Source of the DNA: Planctomycetota bacterium
GTDB lineage: Bacteria > Planctomycetota > Phycisphaerae > Phycisphaerales > UBA5793
Length of the DNA stretch: 64,000 nucleotides
Assembly (NCBI GenBank): GCA_013112555.1
Contig: JABFGK010000001.1
Location: forward strand, 806,001 to 870,000
Direction: 5' to 3'
A model generated the notes under the pieces. It saw only the letters and a program-made list of their open reading frames with translations, ran no database searches and had not been told where the DNA came from. A program made the translations under genes and the position numbers. This document shows positions 54,428 through 63,763 of this stretch, piece after piece; position 1 is the first letter of the stretch, and each line of letters starts with the position of its first letter.

Positions 54428-56014
54428 TCATGCAGGCCCGGAAGTGACCGACAACAGCAACTGTTCGAAGATTTTGGCCGATCCCAGAAATGTGAAGAAA
54501 CTCACTGAATCGGTCACCATGGTCAGAAAAATGGTTGATGCAGTTGCCGGATCCCGCTTCAGACGGTCCATGATCAGCGGCATGGCCGTCCCGGTCAGAC
54601 AGCCGACCCCCAGCGACGTCGACATCGCAAACAGCGCAATGAGTCCCAGTTGCCACGATGCCGACGGCCACAATCCGGTCGTCCCGATCAGGATGATGCC
54701 GATGCACACGATGGACCCGACGACCGCCCCGGTCAGGATTCCGAGAGCCAACTCTCTCCAAATGAGCGGCCAGACCCGCGTCTGTCTCACCTCATTGAGG
54801 ACCAGCCCTCGGAGCGTGACGGCAAGTGACTGCTGCCCGGCGTTGCCGGCCTGATTCGCGATCACCGGCATCATGACCGCCAGCAGGGCCAGGTTCGAAA
54901 TCAGATCCTCGAACTTCAGGACGACCAGGGCTGCCAGCAGCGAGGTAAACAGGTTGACGATCAACCACGGGAATCGGCCTCGGAGTTTGAGCCAGAGACC
55001 GCTGTAGACGGCCTCGCCCATGCCGGCACCGACCATCTTGTACGCATCCTCAGTTTGCTCCTCGCGGATGATGTCCAGCACATCGTCCACGGTCACGACG
55101 CCGAGCAACCGATGAGCCCGATCCACGACCGGCATCACGGTGTAGTCATAGCGGTCAAATGCTTCGGCCACATCCTCCTGATCAAGGTCCGGTCTCAGGT
55201 AATCTACCTGTCGCCGCATGACGTCCTTCACGAGTGTGTCCGGTCTGCTCACCAGGAGTTCACGCGGCGAGAGCATGCCTTCGAGTCGTTGTTCGGCATC
55301 GACGCAGAAGACAAAGAGGAGGTCTTTCTCGTCCTGAGCGCGGATCGCCTCCACGGCATCAATGATTGTTGAGTCGGAACTGACCTTGACGAACTGGGTT
55401 GTCATCAGGCCGCCGGCCGTCTCCGGCTCGTATCGCAAAAGACTCTCGAACTGGACCGCCAGCGACGGCGGCATCACGTCCAGGATCTCTTCGCGGAAGT
55501 CCTCGGGGCAGGCCTGCAGAATGTCAACTGCAACATCCGGGTCCATCAGGCCGAGATAACGAGCCGGCTCCTGTGGGCCGTAGTCCTCTGAGAGATCCAC
55601 GAGCACCATGACCGCAATCGGGCGCTGCATCTCGGCAATGTCGCGGGCCGACACGGCATCGTCCATCTGGTAGACAACGTCAGCAGCATCGTCCGGATCC
55701 AGTTCCTCAAGGGCATCGGCCGCATCGGGGGCTTCGAGCGTCTCGACCGCTGGGGCAAAGACATCAATGTCGAGCGAGTGCTCGAGCATTTCAGCGACCC
55801 GTTCCTCATCCGGTGAGTCGGTGGTGACATCCTCCAACTGCGACCCATCCGTTTCGGCGTCCGCCGGGGGCCGGGGCTCAGCGGTCGGGTGTGCCGATGG
55901 GGGCAGCGACGATTCGGGCGCACCCTCCCCGTCGCTCGGCTTCGTGGGCTGAGGGGTCAGGTCCTCCGGCCGATCGGACTCGAAGTCAGGATGTGGGTCG
56001 GTACGCTCGGTCAT
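54428..56014 (-). CDS. mgtE: Magnesium transporter MgtE
   Basis: MgtE is a homodimeric Mg2+ channel gated by cytoplasmic Mg2+. The 528-residue protein has an acidic, Pro-rich N-terminal extension of about 75 residues not typical of the family, then the MgtE_N helical domain (LEELDPDDAADVVYQMD), two CBS domains (about 200-325; PVVDRAHRLLGVVTVDDVLD) and a five-helix membrane domain (FPWLIVNLFTSLLAALVV, VIANQAGNAGQQSLAV, DPATASTIFLTMVTDS) with the conserved pore text. It is divergent from an ABC permease gene. Candidate Mg riboswitch structures were not identified. Confidence 0.93.
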   Translation of the reverse strand: MTERTDPHPDFESDRPEDLTPQPTKPSDGEGAPESSLPPSAHPTAEPRPPADAETDGSQLEDVTTDSPDEERVAEMLEHSLDIDVFAPAVETLEAPDAADALEELDPDDAADVVYQMDDAVSARDIAEMQRPIAVMVLVDLSEDYGPQEPARYLGLMDPDVAVDILQACPEDFREEILDVMPPSLAVQFESLLRYEPETAGGLMTTQFVKVSSDSTIIDAVEAIRAQDEKDLLFVFCVDAEQRLEGMLSPRELLVSRPDTLVKDVMRRQVDYLRPDLDQEDVAEAFDRYDYTVMPVVDRAHRLLGVVTVDDVLDIIREEQTEDAYKMVGAGMGEAVYSGLWLKLRGRFPWLIVNLFTSLLAALVVLKFEDLISNLALLAVMMPVIANQAGNAGQQSLAVTLRGLVLNEVRQTRVWPLIWRELALGILTGAVVGSIVCIGIILIGTTGLWPSASWQLGLIALFAMSTSLGVGCLTGTAMPLIMDRLKRDPATASTIFLTMVTDSVSFFTFLGSAKIFEQLLLSVTSGPA

Positions 56015-56151
56015 GTGTGTTCAGGCATTCCAATCCTGGGCCTGTGGGATCAGCGGGCCCCGCAGCACGATTATCACCTAAATCGGCTGGATTCAAGGTT
56101 TGACAACAAACAGACTGACGAACCGCTCCCTGCACCCTATCCTTCGCCGTC

Positions 56152-57900
56152 ATGCGTGGCCGTATATTTGTCCAATACACATTGTCCGTCTTCCTGCTGG
56201 CGTGTCTGGCGCTGTTCCTGATTCTGCCGGTCTGGCTGACGATCCGGGGCGGTTTCATCGATCGGGACGCCGATCAGTGGACAATACAGCACATCCTGTT
56301 GATCTTTTCCGATCCAACGCTGCGATCGGGATTGCTCAACGCGACGCTGATTGCCTGTGCGACGACGTGCTGCTGTCTCGTGATCTCGCTGCCGCTGGCA
56401 TTGCTCAACGTCAAGTGCAACTACCCCGGTAAGGCGTTGTGGAGTGCCGTGATTCTGGTGCCGCTGATCCTGCCGCCGTTTGTGGGGGCGATCGGCATGC
56501 GACAACTGCTCGGGCGATACGGGGCGCTCAACTCGCTGCTTGGGGATGCCGGGATCGACTGGCTCGGGACGGCCAAGTTCTGGGGGGTGGTCATTGTCGA
56601 GGCCCTGCATCTCTATCCAATCGTATATCTGAACGCGACGGCCGCGTTGGCGAACCTTGATCCGACGCTCGAAGAGGCCGCCCGAAACATCGGCGTCAGC
56701 CCCTTGCGTCGATTCTGGTCGATCATCTTGCCGCTGATCCGCCCGGGCCTGTTTGCCGGCTGCACGATCGTCTTTATCTGGTCGTTTACGGAACTCGGCA
56801 CGCCGTTGATGTTCGATTACTACGAAGTGACGCCGGTCCAGATTTTCAGTCGCATCAAGGAAATGGAGAACTCGGCCCAGCCGTATGCCCTGACGGCGGT
56901 CATGCTGTTTTGTGCGATCATGTTTTATGTGCTCGGCAAGATGGTGTTTGGCGGGCGAGCCTATGCGATGTACTCGAAGGCCTCCATTGCCTCGCAGACC
57001 AAGCGACTCAGCACGCTTGCAGGCTTCGGTGCCAGCGGCCTCTTCCTGGTCGTGACCGGGCTGGCGGTCCTGCCGCATATCGGTGTGATTCTGACAAGTT
57101 TTTCGGAGAACGGTCAGTGGTATCACTCGGTCCTGCCGTCGGGCTGGACGACCCAACACTATGAGGATGCACTGACGCACAAACTGGCGATGGGGTCGAT
57201 CACGAATTCGCTGAAGTATGCGGTGATTGCCATGCTGATCACGTTGCTGGCCGGCGTGACGATCGGGTACATCGTGGTGCGCACGCGCGTGATTTTCCGT
57301 GGCCTGCTTGATGCCCTGTCCATTCTGCCGTTGGCTGTTCCCGGGCTCGTGATGGCATTCGGGTACGTCGCCTTGACGCTGGAGCCGCCGTTCAACTGGA
57401 CGGCCGAAACGGCCCCTGACTGGGGGCGCTGGTTCCTCCCGATTGCCGGGTGGTTTGATGTGCTGGGTCCGACGGCCAACCCACTGGTCCTGCTGGTGGT
57501 TGCCTACTCGGTGCGGCGTCTGCCGTACATGGTGCGTTCGACGGTTGCCGGGCTGGAGCAGACCTCGCAGGAACTCGAGGAGGCATCGCGGAATCTCGGG
57601 GCCGGGCCGGCAACGACGATCCGTCGTGTCACGTTGCCGCTGATCATGGCCAACCTGATTGCCGGCGGGCTGCTCGTCTTTGCGTTCTCCATGCTCGAGG
57701 TGTCCGATTCGCTCATCCTGGCCCAGCGCGAGATTCACTTCCCGTTTACGAAGGCCATCTATACCTTCTTTGAACGGCTGGGAGACGGGCAGTACATTGC
57801 CTCGGCAATGGGCGTGTGGGGCATGGCCCTGCTGACGGTCACCCTCGTCGGGGCCTCCCTGTTGCTCGGCAAGAAGATGGGTGCCATCTTCAGAGTCTGA
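56152..57900 (+). CDS. Two-module ABC transporter permease (iron/thiamine FbpB/ThiP-like)
   Basis: The 582-residue protein is two permease modules fused, about 12 membrane helices in all. Each half has an EAA-type loop that contacts the ATPase: LEEAARNIGVSPLRRFW (about 182-198) and LEEASRNLGAGPATTIRR (about 474-491). This layout is typical of the FbpB (Fe3+) and ThiP (thiamine) permeases. Neither the periplasmic binding protein nor the ATPase is in the window next to it, so the substrate cannot be fixed. The gene is divergent from mgtE, with 137 bases between. Confidence 0.85.
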   Translation: MRGRIFVQYTLSVFLLACLALFLILPVWLTIRGGFIDRDADQWTIQHILLIFSDPTLRSGLLNATLIACATTCCCLVISLPLALLNVKCNYPGKALWSAVILVPLILPPFVGAIGMRQLLGRYGALNSLLGDAGIDWLGTAKFWGVVIVEALHLYPIVYLNATAALANLDPTLEEAARNIGVSPLRRFWSIILPLIRPGLFAGCTIVFIWSFTELGTPLMFDYYEVTPVQIFSRIKEMENSAQPYALTAVMLFCAIMFYVLGKMVFGGRAYAMYSKASIASQTKRLSTLAGFGASGLFLVVTGLAVLPHIGVILTSFSENGQWYHSVLPSGWTTQHYEDALTHKLAMGSITNSLKYAVIAMLITLLAGVTIGYIVVRTRVIFRGLLDALSILPLAVPGLVMAFGYVALTLEPPFNWTAETAPDWGRWFLPIAGWFDVLGPTANPLVLLVVAYSVRRLPYMVRSTVAGLEQTSQELEEASRNLGAGPATTIRRVTLPLIMANLIAGGLLVFAFSMLEVSDSLILAQREIHFPFTKAIYTFFERLGDGQYIASAMGVWGMALLTVTLVGASLLLGKKMGAIFRV

Positions 57901-57968
57901 GCGATCTGATCGACGATTAATGAGGCCCCTGTGTCCTGCTCGGGCAGGATGCCTATCATATACCGAAC

Positions 57969-59184
57969 ATGAGTGAAACCATGACCCATCCGCATCTCGA
58001 AACAGTGCTGCGCGGCACGGCTGCCGTGTACTCGCCGGACGAGTTGGCCCGCAAACTCGCCAAATCGGAATCCACCGGCAAGCCGCTGCGCGTCAAACTC
58101 GGGTTGGACCCATCGAGCCCGGACATCCACCTCGGGCACACCGTCGTCCTCGGGTTGATGCGTCGCTTTCAGGATCTCGGCCACAAGGCCGTCCTGATCA
58201 TCGGTGACTACACCGCCCGCATCGGCGACCCGACCGGCAAGTCCAAGACTCGGCCGATGCTGACGCCGGAGCAGATCGAGGAGAACGCACAGACGTACCT
58301 CGATCAGGCCACCCTGATTCTGGACGATGACCCGGCCAAACTCGAGTTACGCCGCAATAGCGAATGGCTGGCGGAAATGTCGTTTGCCGATGTGATCCGC
58401 CTGGCATGTCAGGTCACCGTTGCGCGCATGATGGAGCGCGATACGTTCGAAACACGGTACAAGGCCGGTCTGCCGATCTCGGTGCATGAGTTTCTGTACC
58501 CCCTGATGCAGGGGTGGGACTCGGTATGTATCGAGGCCGACATCGAACTCGGCGGGACGGACCAGACATTTAATAACCTGGTCGGCCGCGATCTGCAGCA
58601 GAATGCCGGCCAGGAGCCGCAGGTGGTAATGGTGTGCCCGATTCTGCGCGGGATGGACGGCACTGAGAAGATGTCGAAGTCGTTGGGCAACTACATCGGC
58701 GTCACTGAGTCGGCCGACGAGATGTTCGGCAAGACAATGTCGATCCCGGATGAACTCATGCACGAGTGGTTCGAGTTGTGCACCTCGCTCGATGCGACTG
58801 CCATTGGCGAGTTGTGCAATGCAGAGACGACCCACCCGCGGGAGGCGAAAGATCGGCTTGGCCGGGCGATTGTTCAACGGTTCCATGGGGCGGGGGCCGG
58901 CGATCAGGCATCGGCCGAGTTTACGGCTCGGTTCCGGGACGGTCAGTTGCCCTCTGACATGGAGACGGTCAACGTGTCCAGCCGCGCACCTGACAATCAT
59001 TGCCGTGATGCGCGAGGCCGGGTTTGCGTCCAGTAACGGCGAGGCACGTCGCCTGGTGCAGCAGGGGGCCGTCTCAATTAATGATGAGAAAGTGACTGAC
59101 CCGCAGGCAGAGGTGGGGATTACAAACGGTGATGTGCTGAAGGTCGGCAAGCGCCGTGTGTGTCAGTTGGCAGTGGGGGGGTAG
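57969..59184 (+). pseudogene. tyrS: Tyrosyl-tRNA synthetase with an apparent +1 frameshift
   Basis: The catalytic core is intact: HLGHTVVLGLMRRFQDLGH (the HIGH-type motif), IGDYTARIGDP, TDQTFNNLVGRDL and the KMSKS loop EKMSKSLGNYIG. In the starting frame, sequence after VNVS (about 58978) turns to unrelated text and stops at 59036. In the next frame, from 58981, the missing S4 RNA-binding domain follows: AAHLTIIAVMREAGFASS, GEARRLVQQGAVSIN and GDVLKVGKRRVCQL, stopping at 59184. Removing one base near 58978-58981 restores a normal 404-residue enzyme. This is a true mutation, a sequence error or, less likely, programmed shifting. TyrS is essential, so I suspect an error unless a second copy exists. 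Confidence 0.85.
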
Positions 59185-59250
59185 TGCGGCCACATCGCCG
59201 TCCGGGCTGACGGCATCACAGGGGATGATCGAGATGCAGAAAGGTGATCA

Positions 59251-59838
59251 GTGACTATGGCACCCACACTCGCGCCAGCGCCGGTATCGAAACGGAAACA
59301 GAATTGCACGCAGGCGACCGATGATCGACTCGCAGTACTGGACACACAGTTCGGCGAGTTCGGCGTCGTATTCAATGCCGACTGGCAAATCATCCGAACG
59401 CACTTCATGGATTATCCCGACGACGATCCGAACGAGCCGTGGGCAAGCGCCTTTGCACGGATTGCTCGGACCCACCCGAAGGTGCGCGACGTCATGAAGC
59501 GCATCGAGGCGTATTTCAAGGGCGATCTCAAGACGTCCTTTGCGGCCATCCCCACGCCTGCCGGCCCGCCGTTTTATCATCGCTGCTGGAACACCTGCCG
59601 GAGGATCAAGCCGGGCACAACGATCAGTTACGCTGAATTGGCTGAGCGATCAGGCTCTCCGATGGCATCCCGTGCTGCAGGCCAGGCCATGCGGAACAAC
59701 CCGGTGCCAATCATCGTGCCATGCCATCGGATCATCGGGCACAACGGTCACCTGGGCGGCTTTTCCGGGTCCAATGCGCCATCGAGCGTACATCTGCAGT
59801 TGAAGCGGGGGCTGTTGGACTTTGAATCTACGCGATGA
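59251..59838 (+). CDS. Methylated-DNA-protein cysteine methyltransferase (MGMT family)
   Basis: The 195-residue protein carries the Ogt/MGMT C-terminal domain: CWNTCRRIKPGTTISYAEL, AAGQAMRNNPVPIIVPCHRI with the acceptor Cys in PCHR, and GGFSG later. It removes O6-alkyl groups from guanine by transfer to that Cys. The N-terminal half (about 1-100) is RNase H-like as in Ogt. The start is GTG at 59251, with AAAGG six bases before it; an ATG two codons on is the alternative. It begins 66 bases after tyrS. Confidence 0.88.
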   Translation: MTMAPTLAPAPVSKRKQNCTQATDDRLAVLDTQFGEFGVVFNADWQIIRTHFMDYPDDDPNEPWASAFARIARTHPKVRDVMKRIEAYFKGDLKTSFAAIPTPAGPPFYHRCWNTCRRIKPGTTISYAELAERSGSPMASRAAGQAMRNNPVPIIVPCHRIIGHNGHLGGFSGSNAPSSVHLQLKRGLLDFESTR

Positions 59839-60007
59839 GGTTGCGAAGATGGGAGGTACCGCGCCCTGGTAAGCCCACGGCTTTGCCGGGGGAATGATGC
59901 GATCAGCATCATGCCAAGTATCACATCTCACAAGCCGGACGGGCCGCGCCCCTCGGATTGTCCGTGTGAAAGCCAGTTGAGGCGATCAAGCGGGCTCCTC
60001 TGGTGGG

Positions 60008-60056
60008 ATGGGCGTCTCGCCCGTCAGTCGTGTAGGGGCACATTGCATGTGCCCCT
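60008..60056. repeat. Composite palindromic repeat (hairpin A plus hairpin B), copy 1
   Basis: Hairpin A (gggcg, tct, cgccc type) is followed by tcagtcgtgt and hairpin B with perfect ten-base arms aggggcacat and atgtgcccct around tgc (60034-60056). Confidence 0.7.
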
Positions 60057-60185
60057 CCCCCCGACGACCCCCACCAGCACCGTGTCAGGACTCGTACCTC
60101 GTCCTGACCTACGTCGCTTGTATCCCCATATTCAAATGAGATTTCCTCTGGACAGCCACACTCACTTGTGGTACCTTGTGAAGTG

Positions 60186-60236
60186 GGACGGGCGAGACGC
60201 CCGTGAGTCGTGTAGGGGCACGATGCCTCGTGCCCC
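60186..60236. repeat. Composite palindromic repeat, copy 2
   Basis: Hairpin A has seven-base arms acgggcg and cgcccgt around aga (60188-60204). Hairpin B has nine-base arms ggggcacga and tcgtgcccc around tgcc (60215-60236). The spacing and spacer match copy 1. Confidence 0.75.
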
Positions 60237-60292
60237 ACAGTTCGGATTGTGTGCAAGCGACGGTTTCGGAGCGCATCCTGCCGAGTCTCGTA

Positions 60293-60314
60293 GGGGCACG
60301 ATGCATCGTGCCCC
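60293..60314. repeat. Single palindromic repeat (hairpin B)
   Basis: The perfect ten-base arms ggggcacgat and atcgtgcccc flank gc. This is the same sequence family as hairpin B of the composite units. Confidence 0.75.
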
Positions 60315-60389
60315 GAATCTGTATGGTGGAGCAAGCGCTCCTCTCGAAGGCCCACCGGCAAGTAGTCACATCTAAGGCTGCGTAGTGAC

Positions 60390-61820
60390 ATGATCAATGT
60401 CAGGAGTATGAATGTGAGAGTGAACCCGCGACGACACAATATCTGCCAAGTGCGCCTTGTTGCGATGGTAGTATGTACAGCCACATCCCCACTTGGTCTG
60501 TGTACCGAGAAGCCTCAGTATGCAATACTTGAACTGCCGACACTGGGGGGGACAGGGTCCGTTCCGATTGCTATCAATAATGAGGCCGCAATTGTCGGCT
60601 CGTCATGGACGACTGGCGATAGTGAAAGCCACCCCGCGCTATGGAATGATACAGTGCCCCTGGATCTAGGGACGCTGGGCGGACCCGCAGGCAAGGCGTT
60701 TGATATCAATGACGCCGGTGTCGTTGTGGGGCGAAGCACGTTGCCTGGAGACTCCGTGCTTGACGACCGAGCGTTTCTGTGGAGTGAGAGCACGGGAATG
60801 ATATATCTTGGCGCGCTGATTGAGCACGCCGAATCGCTCGCCGAGGCAGTAAACGAGGCCGGGACAGCGGTCGGCTATTCTGAGAGTTCGCTCGGGGGCG
60901 ATAGGCAGGCGGTACTGTGGCGAGATTCTACAATTATAAATCTTGGCAATCTTCAGGAGGGCCAATCGAGTTATGCTTACGACATCAACGAGAAGGATTA
61001 TGTCATTGGCACAGCTAACATCCACTCGGCTAAGCGCGCAGCACTGTGGCATCCAGATGGGACGATTGAAGATCTTGGCGAGTTCTTTGGCGGTGGTACA
61101 TATGCCTATGCTATAAATGATAGGCTGGAGATAGCAGGGCACACAACGTATATCGGCGGTCGCGCATTCTACTACAACTACATAACAGATGAAATCATCA
61201 ATCTGCAAGAGGATTCGTTTACGATCACGTCGGCTGCCTATGACATTAACAACATGGGTCAGGCTGTCGGCAAGCGGACAGACGGGTGGACGATGAAGGA
61301 GGAAGGTTTTGTATGGGACCATGAGCACGGCATGGTCGTGTTGAACCGATTGAGGCCGCCGAATTGCGACTGGCGACTTCGATCTGCAAGAGGCATCAAT
61401 GACTTCGGGCAGATAACAGGTCGAGGCTCACGGACCGGTGACGGCTATTGGGACGGAAGCGGTTTCCTCATGACGCCGGTGTATCATTCGTTTGATCTGA
61501 CTTATGCACGACCGGGTAAGGCAGATGAAGTCAATACGATTCGGGCTGCTAACTTCGTCAATGTGCCGGTCGGCACCACTGTGTATTTCTGCTACTCGTT
61601 CCGAGGCGGTGGATCGCTGATTCCCGGATGCGACGTCTCCATCAACGCGCTGCAGATCGACAACGCGAAGGTGGCAGGGACGGCCACAGTCGGCGAGAAC
61701 GGTGTCGCCAAGTTGGTCGGCAAGGTCCCGCCCTCCATGCACGGGCGGCAGGTCATCTTCCAGGCTGTGATTCCCGGCTCCTGCGAAATCAGCAATCTGG
61801 TCGTGCAGAGGTTTGAGTAA
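60390..61820 (+). CDS. Secreted HAF-repeat protein with C-terminal tail domain
   Basis: The 476-residue product has a signal peptide (VRLVAMVVCTATSPLGLC region). At least five HAF-type repeats follow, each with an INN/DIN..G..VG strand and an A.LW/FLW...L..L block: INNEAAIVGSSW, PLDLGTLGGPAGKAFDIN, VNEAGTAVGYSE and INDRLEIAGHTT. These form a beta-propeller-like repeat protein of unknown role. From about residue 375 a tail domain begins (GTTVYFCYSFRGGGSLIPG, KVPPSMHGRQVIFQAVIPGS, SNLVVQRF) related to the tails of the two secreted peptidases near 22-25 kb. A GTG at 60414 with AGGAG seven bases before it may be the true start. Confidence 0.75.
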   Translation: MINVRSMNVRVNPRRHNICQVRLVAMVVCTATSPLGLCTEKPQYAILELPTLGGTGSVPIAINNEAAIVGSSWTTGDSESHPALWNDTVPLDLGTLGGPAGKAFDINDAGVVVGRSTLPGDSVLDDRAFLWSESTGMIYLGALIEHAESLAEAVNEAGTAVGYSESSLGGDRQAVLWRDSTIINLGNLQEGQSSYAYDINEKDYVIGTANIHSAKRAALWHPDGTIEDLGEFFGGGTYAYAINDRLEIAGHTTYIGGRAFYYNYITDEIINLQEDSFTITSAAYDINNMGQAVGKRTDGWTMKEEGFVWDHEHGMVVLNRLRPPNCDWRLRSARGINDFGQITGRGSRTGDGYWDGSGFLMTPVYHSFDLTYARPGKADEVNTIRAANFVNVPVGTTVYFCYSFRGGGSLIPGCDVSINALQIDNAKVAGTATVGENGVAKLVGKVPPSMHGRQVIFQAVIPGSCEISNLVVQRFE

Positions 61821-61828
61821 GTTCGTAT

Positions 61829-61848
61829 GGGCACGATGCCTCGTGCCC
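61829..61848. repeat. Palindromic repeat (hairpin B), short copy
   Basis: The eight-base arms gggcacga and tcgtgccc surround tgcc, eight bases beyond the HAF-protein stop. It may act as a terminator for that gene. Confidence 0.65.
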
Positions 61849-62007
61849 TCTTCTTCCAACGAGCCGCGACCGTAAGGGAGCGGGCATCCTATGCGTAAGC
61901 CTCGATTGCGTGCCACGACCACCCCTTCGGGGTGAGGAGAGGTCTTTATGCGCATCATCTTCCGGGCGTGGCGCTCGTCTCCGACTCGCTTCACACCCGG
62001 CTACATA

Positions 62008-63510
62008 GTCGCCCCTGAATAATTCGATTTGATCGGTGAATCCAGGTTGAAAGTGGCTTCGGGATGTGGCATACTTTGCAGGATATTGTAGGGATACGTT
62101 CCGAAACCTTGCAAATTCGGAGTCACGGATGAAGCCCCAAGCCCAGCCTGATGATGAGCTGTTCCTGTTCCAATCTCATTTCGATCAACTGCTCAATCCG
62201 ACCCATCCGCTGATCAAGTTATCGAAGCAGGTCGACTGGGATCACTTCGATCAATCGTTCGGCGAGTTCTTCTGTGAGTCGGTGGGTGCCCCGGCCAAGG
62301 CCACGCGTTTGATGGTCGGCCTGATCTACCTCAAACACGCGTTCAACGAATCGGACGAGTCGGTCGTCGAGCGCTGGGTGGAGAACCCGTACTGGCAGTA
62401 TTTCTGCGGATACACGCACTTGCAGCACGAGTGTCCGATTCATCCCACGACGATGACCAAATGGCGAAATCGTGTGGGTGAAGCGAAACTTAATGAGTTG
62501 TTGAAACAGACCATCGAGGTGGCGGTGAAACACCATCGATTGAGCGAACGTGAGTTGACCCATGTGAACGTGGACACGACGGTGCAGGAAAAGAACATCA
62601 CGCACCCGACCGACTCGAAGCTGTTGTACCGGTCAATTGTGAAGCTGGTTCGGGCCGCCAAGGGACGCGATATCGTGCTGCGCCAGTCGTATGTTCGAGT
62701 GGGCAAACGGGCTGCGGTAAAGGCCGGTCGATACGCGCACGCGAAGCAGTTCAAGCGAATGCGTCGGTCGTTGCGTCAACTCCGGACGTACGTGGGGCGA
62801 TTGGTCCGTGACATCGAACGCAAAGCACCGCCATCGAGCCGAGATGAAGAGTTGTCGATGTTGCTGGGACGGTGTCAACGGTTGATCGATCAACGACCGA
62901 GCGACTCGAACAAGTTATATTCGCTGCACGAGCCGGAGGTGTGCTGCATCAGCAAGGGCAAGGCGCACAGGCGATATGAGTTTGGTCAGAAGGTGGCCTT
63001 GGCGACGACGAATCGAGGGAACTGGTTCGTGGCGGCCATGTTGTGCGAAGGGAACCCGTACGATGGTCATACGCTGAATGCGACCTTATGTCGTGTCGAA
63101 TCAAACACTGGCGTTGCGCTGACTGATGCGTATGTTGACAAGGGATATCGGGGTCACGATTACGAAGGCGAGGCGGCGGTACACATTGCCGGCCGTGGAA
63201 GCAAGCGGGCGACGCGAGTTCAACGGAAGCGTCGCAAGCGACGCAGTGCGATCGAACCGAAGATTGGGCACGCGAAATCGGAGAGTCGTCTGGGACGTTG
63301 CTACCTCAAGGGCCTGGCCGGGGATGCAATCAACGTGGTGCTGGCGGCGGCGGGAGCGAACTTCCGCAAGCTGCTTCGGCTCTTGCGATGCGCACGTGGC
63401 GTCGAACAGACGTTCCAGCTCAACTTCGCCTGGCTCTGGCACCTATTGCGTTGGCCAAACCATCACCCGCGGTTCAAAATCGCCTGATCGGCGGTGTTTT
63501 TCAGGGTCGA
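62008..63510 (+). mobile_element. IS5-like insertion sequence
   Basis: The transposase gene is bounded by imperfect inverted repeats: gtcgcccctgaataa at the left end and, reading inwards from the right, tcgaccctgaaaaa. The 7-base sequence ctacata flanks the element on both sides (62001-62007 and 63511-63517) and may be the target duplication, although IS5 elements usually make 4-base duplications, so the exact ends are tentative. Confidence 0.65.
62129..63487 (+). CDS. IS5-family transposase (DDE)
   Basis: The 452-residue transposase has an N-terminal DUF772-like helical domain (WDHFDQSFGEFFCES, RLMVGLIYLKHAFNESDE, ENPYWQYFCGY, IHPTTMTKWRNRVG) and a DDE catalytic domain: the first Asp in HVNVDTTVQEKNIT, the second in LTDAYVDKGYRGHDY and the Glu in SAIEPKIGHAKSESRLGR. 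A basic helical insertion lies between the first and second Asp. CGGAG precedes the ATG at 62129. The gene looks intact, so the element may still be active. Confidence 0.9.
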   Translation: MKPQAQPDDELFLFQSHFDQLLNPTHPLIKLSKQVDWDHFDQSFGEFFCESVGAPAKATRLMVGLIYLKHAFNESDESVVERWVENPYWQYFCGYTHLQHECPIHPTTMTKWRNRVGEAKLNELLKQTIEVAVKHHRLSERELTHVNVDTTVQEKNITHPTDSKLLYRSIVKLVRAAKGRDIVLRQSYVRVGKRAAVKAGRYAHAKQFKRMRRSLRQLRTYVGRLVRDIERKAPPSSRDEELSMLLGRCQRLIDQRPSDSNKLYSLHEPEVCCISKGKAHRRYEFGQKVALATTNRGNWFVAAMLCEGNPYDGHTLNATLCRVESNTGVALTDAYVDKGYRGHDYEGEAAVHIAGRGSKRATRVQRKRRKRRSAIEPKIGHAKSESRLGRCYLKGLAGDAINVVLAAAGANFRKLLRLLRCARGVEQTFQLNFAWLWHLLRWPNHHPRFKIA

Positions 63511-63689
63511 CTACATACGAGCACCGCTTCGCGGTGAGGGATGGCTGCACCGGAATGACTTTGTGCGCCCTGACGGGCGGGGACTGGGAGTGCACACTCC
63601 CTCACGGTCGCGCGGCTTGTCGATCCAATGACTCACCGGCGAGACGCCCGTGCCACCGCGGAAGAGGGGAGGACCCCGTGCATTTGAAA

Positions 63690-63763
63690 TGGCGGCACCA
63701 GGATTCGAACCTGGGACCTAGGGCTTATGAATCCCTCGCTCTAACCAACTGAGCTATACCGCC
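63690..63763 (-). tRNA. tRNA-Met (CAT)
   Basis: The cloverleaf on the minus strand has acceptor GGCGGTA/TGCCGCC, D arm GCTC/GAGC, anticodon loop TTCATAA (CAT), and T arm CCAGG/CCTGG with loop TTCGAAT. CCA is not encoded. It looks like an elongator tRNA-Met; a tRNA-Ile2 with modified CAT cannot be excluded from sequence alone. Confidence 0.92.

Larger units (their letters stand above)
59839..60389. other. Gene-free stretch with palindromic repeats
   Basis: There is no credible gene. The stretch holds two composite hairpin units (60008-60056 and 60186-60236) and one single hairpin (60293-60314), which are listed separately. Open frames on the minus strand simply translate these repeats. Confidence 0.6.

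Noticed and set aside
56137..57738. Long minus-strand frame (533 codons) opposite the ABC permease
   Set aside because: Its translation is dominated by Arg, Gln and His with no family pattern, and it lies fully antisense to a clear permease; it is a composition shadow.
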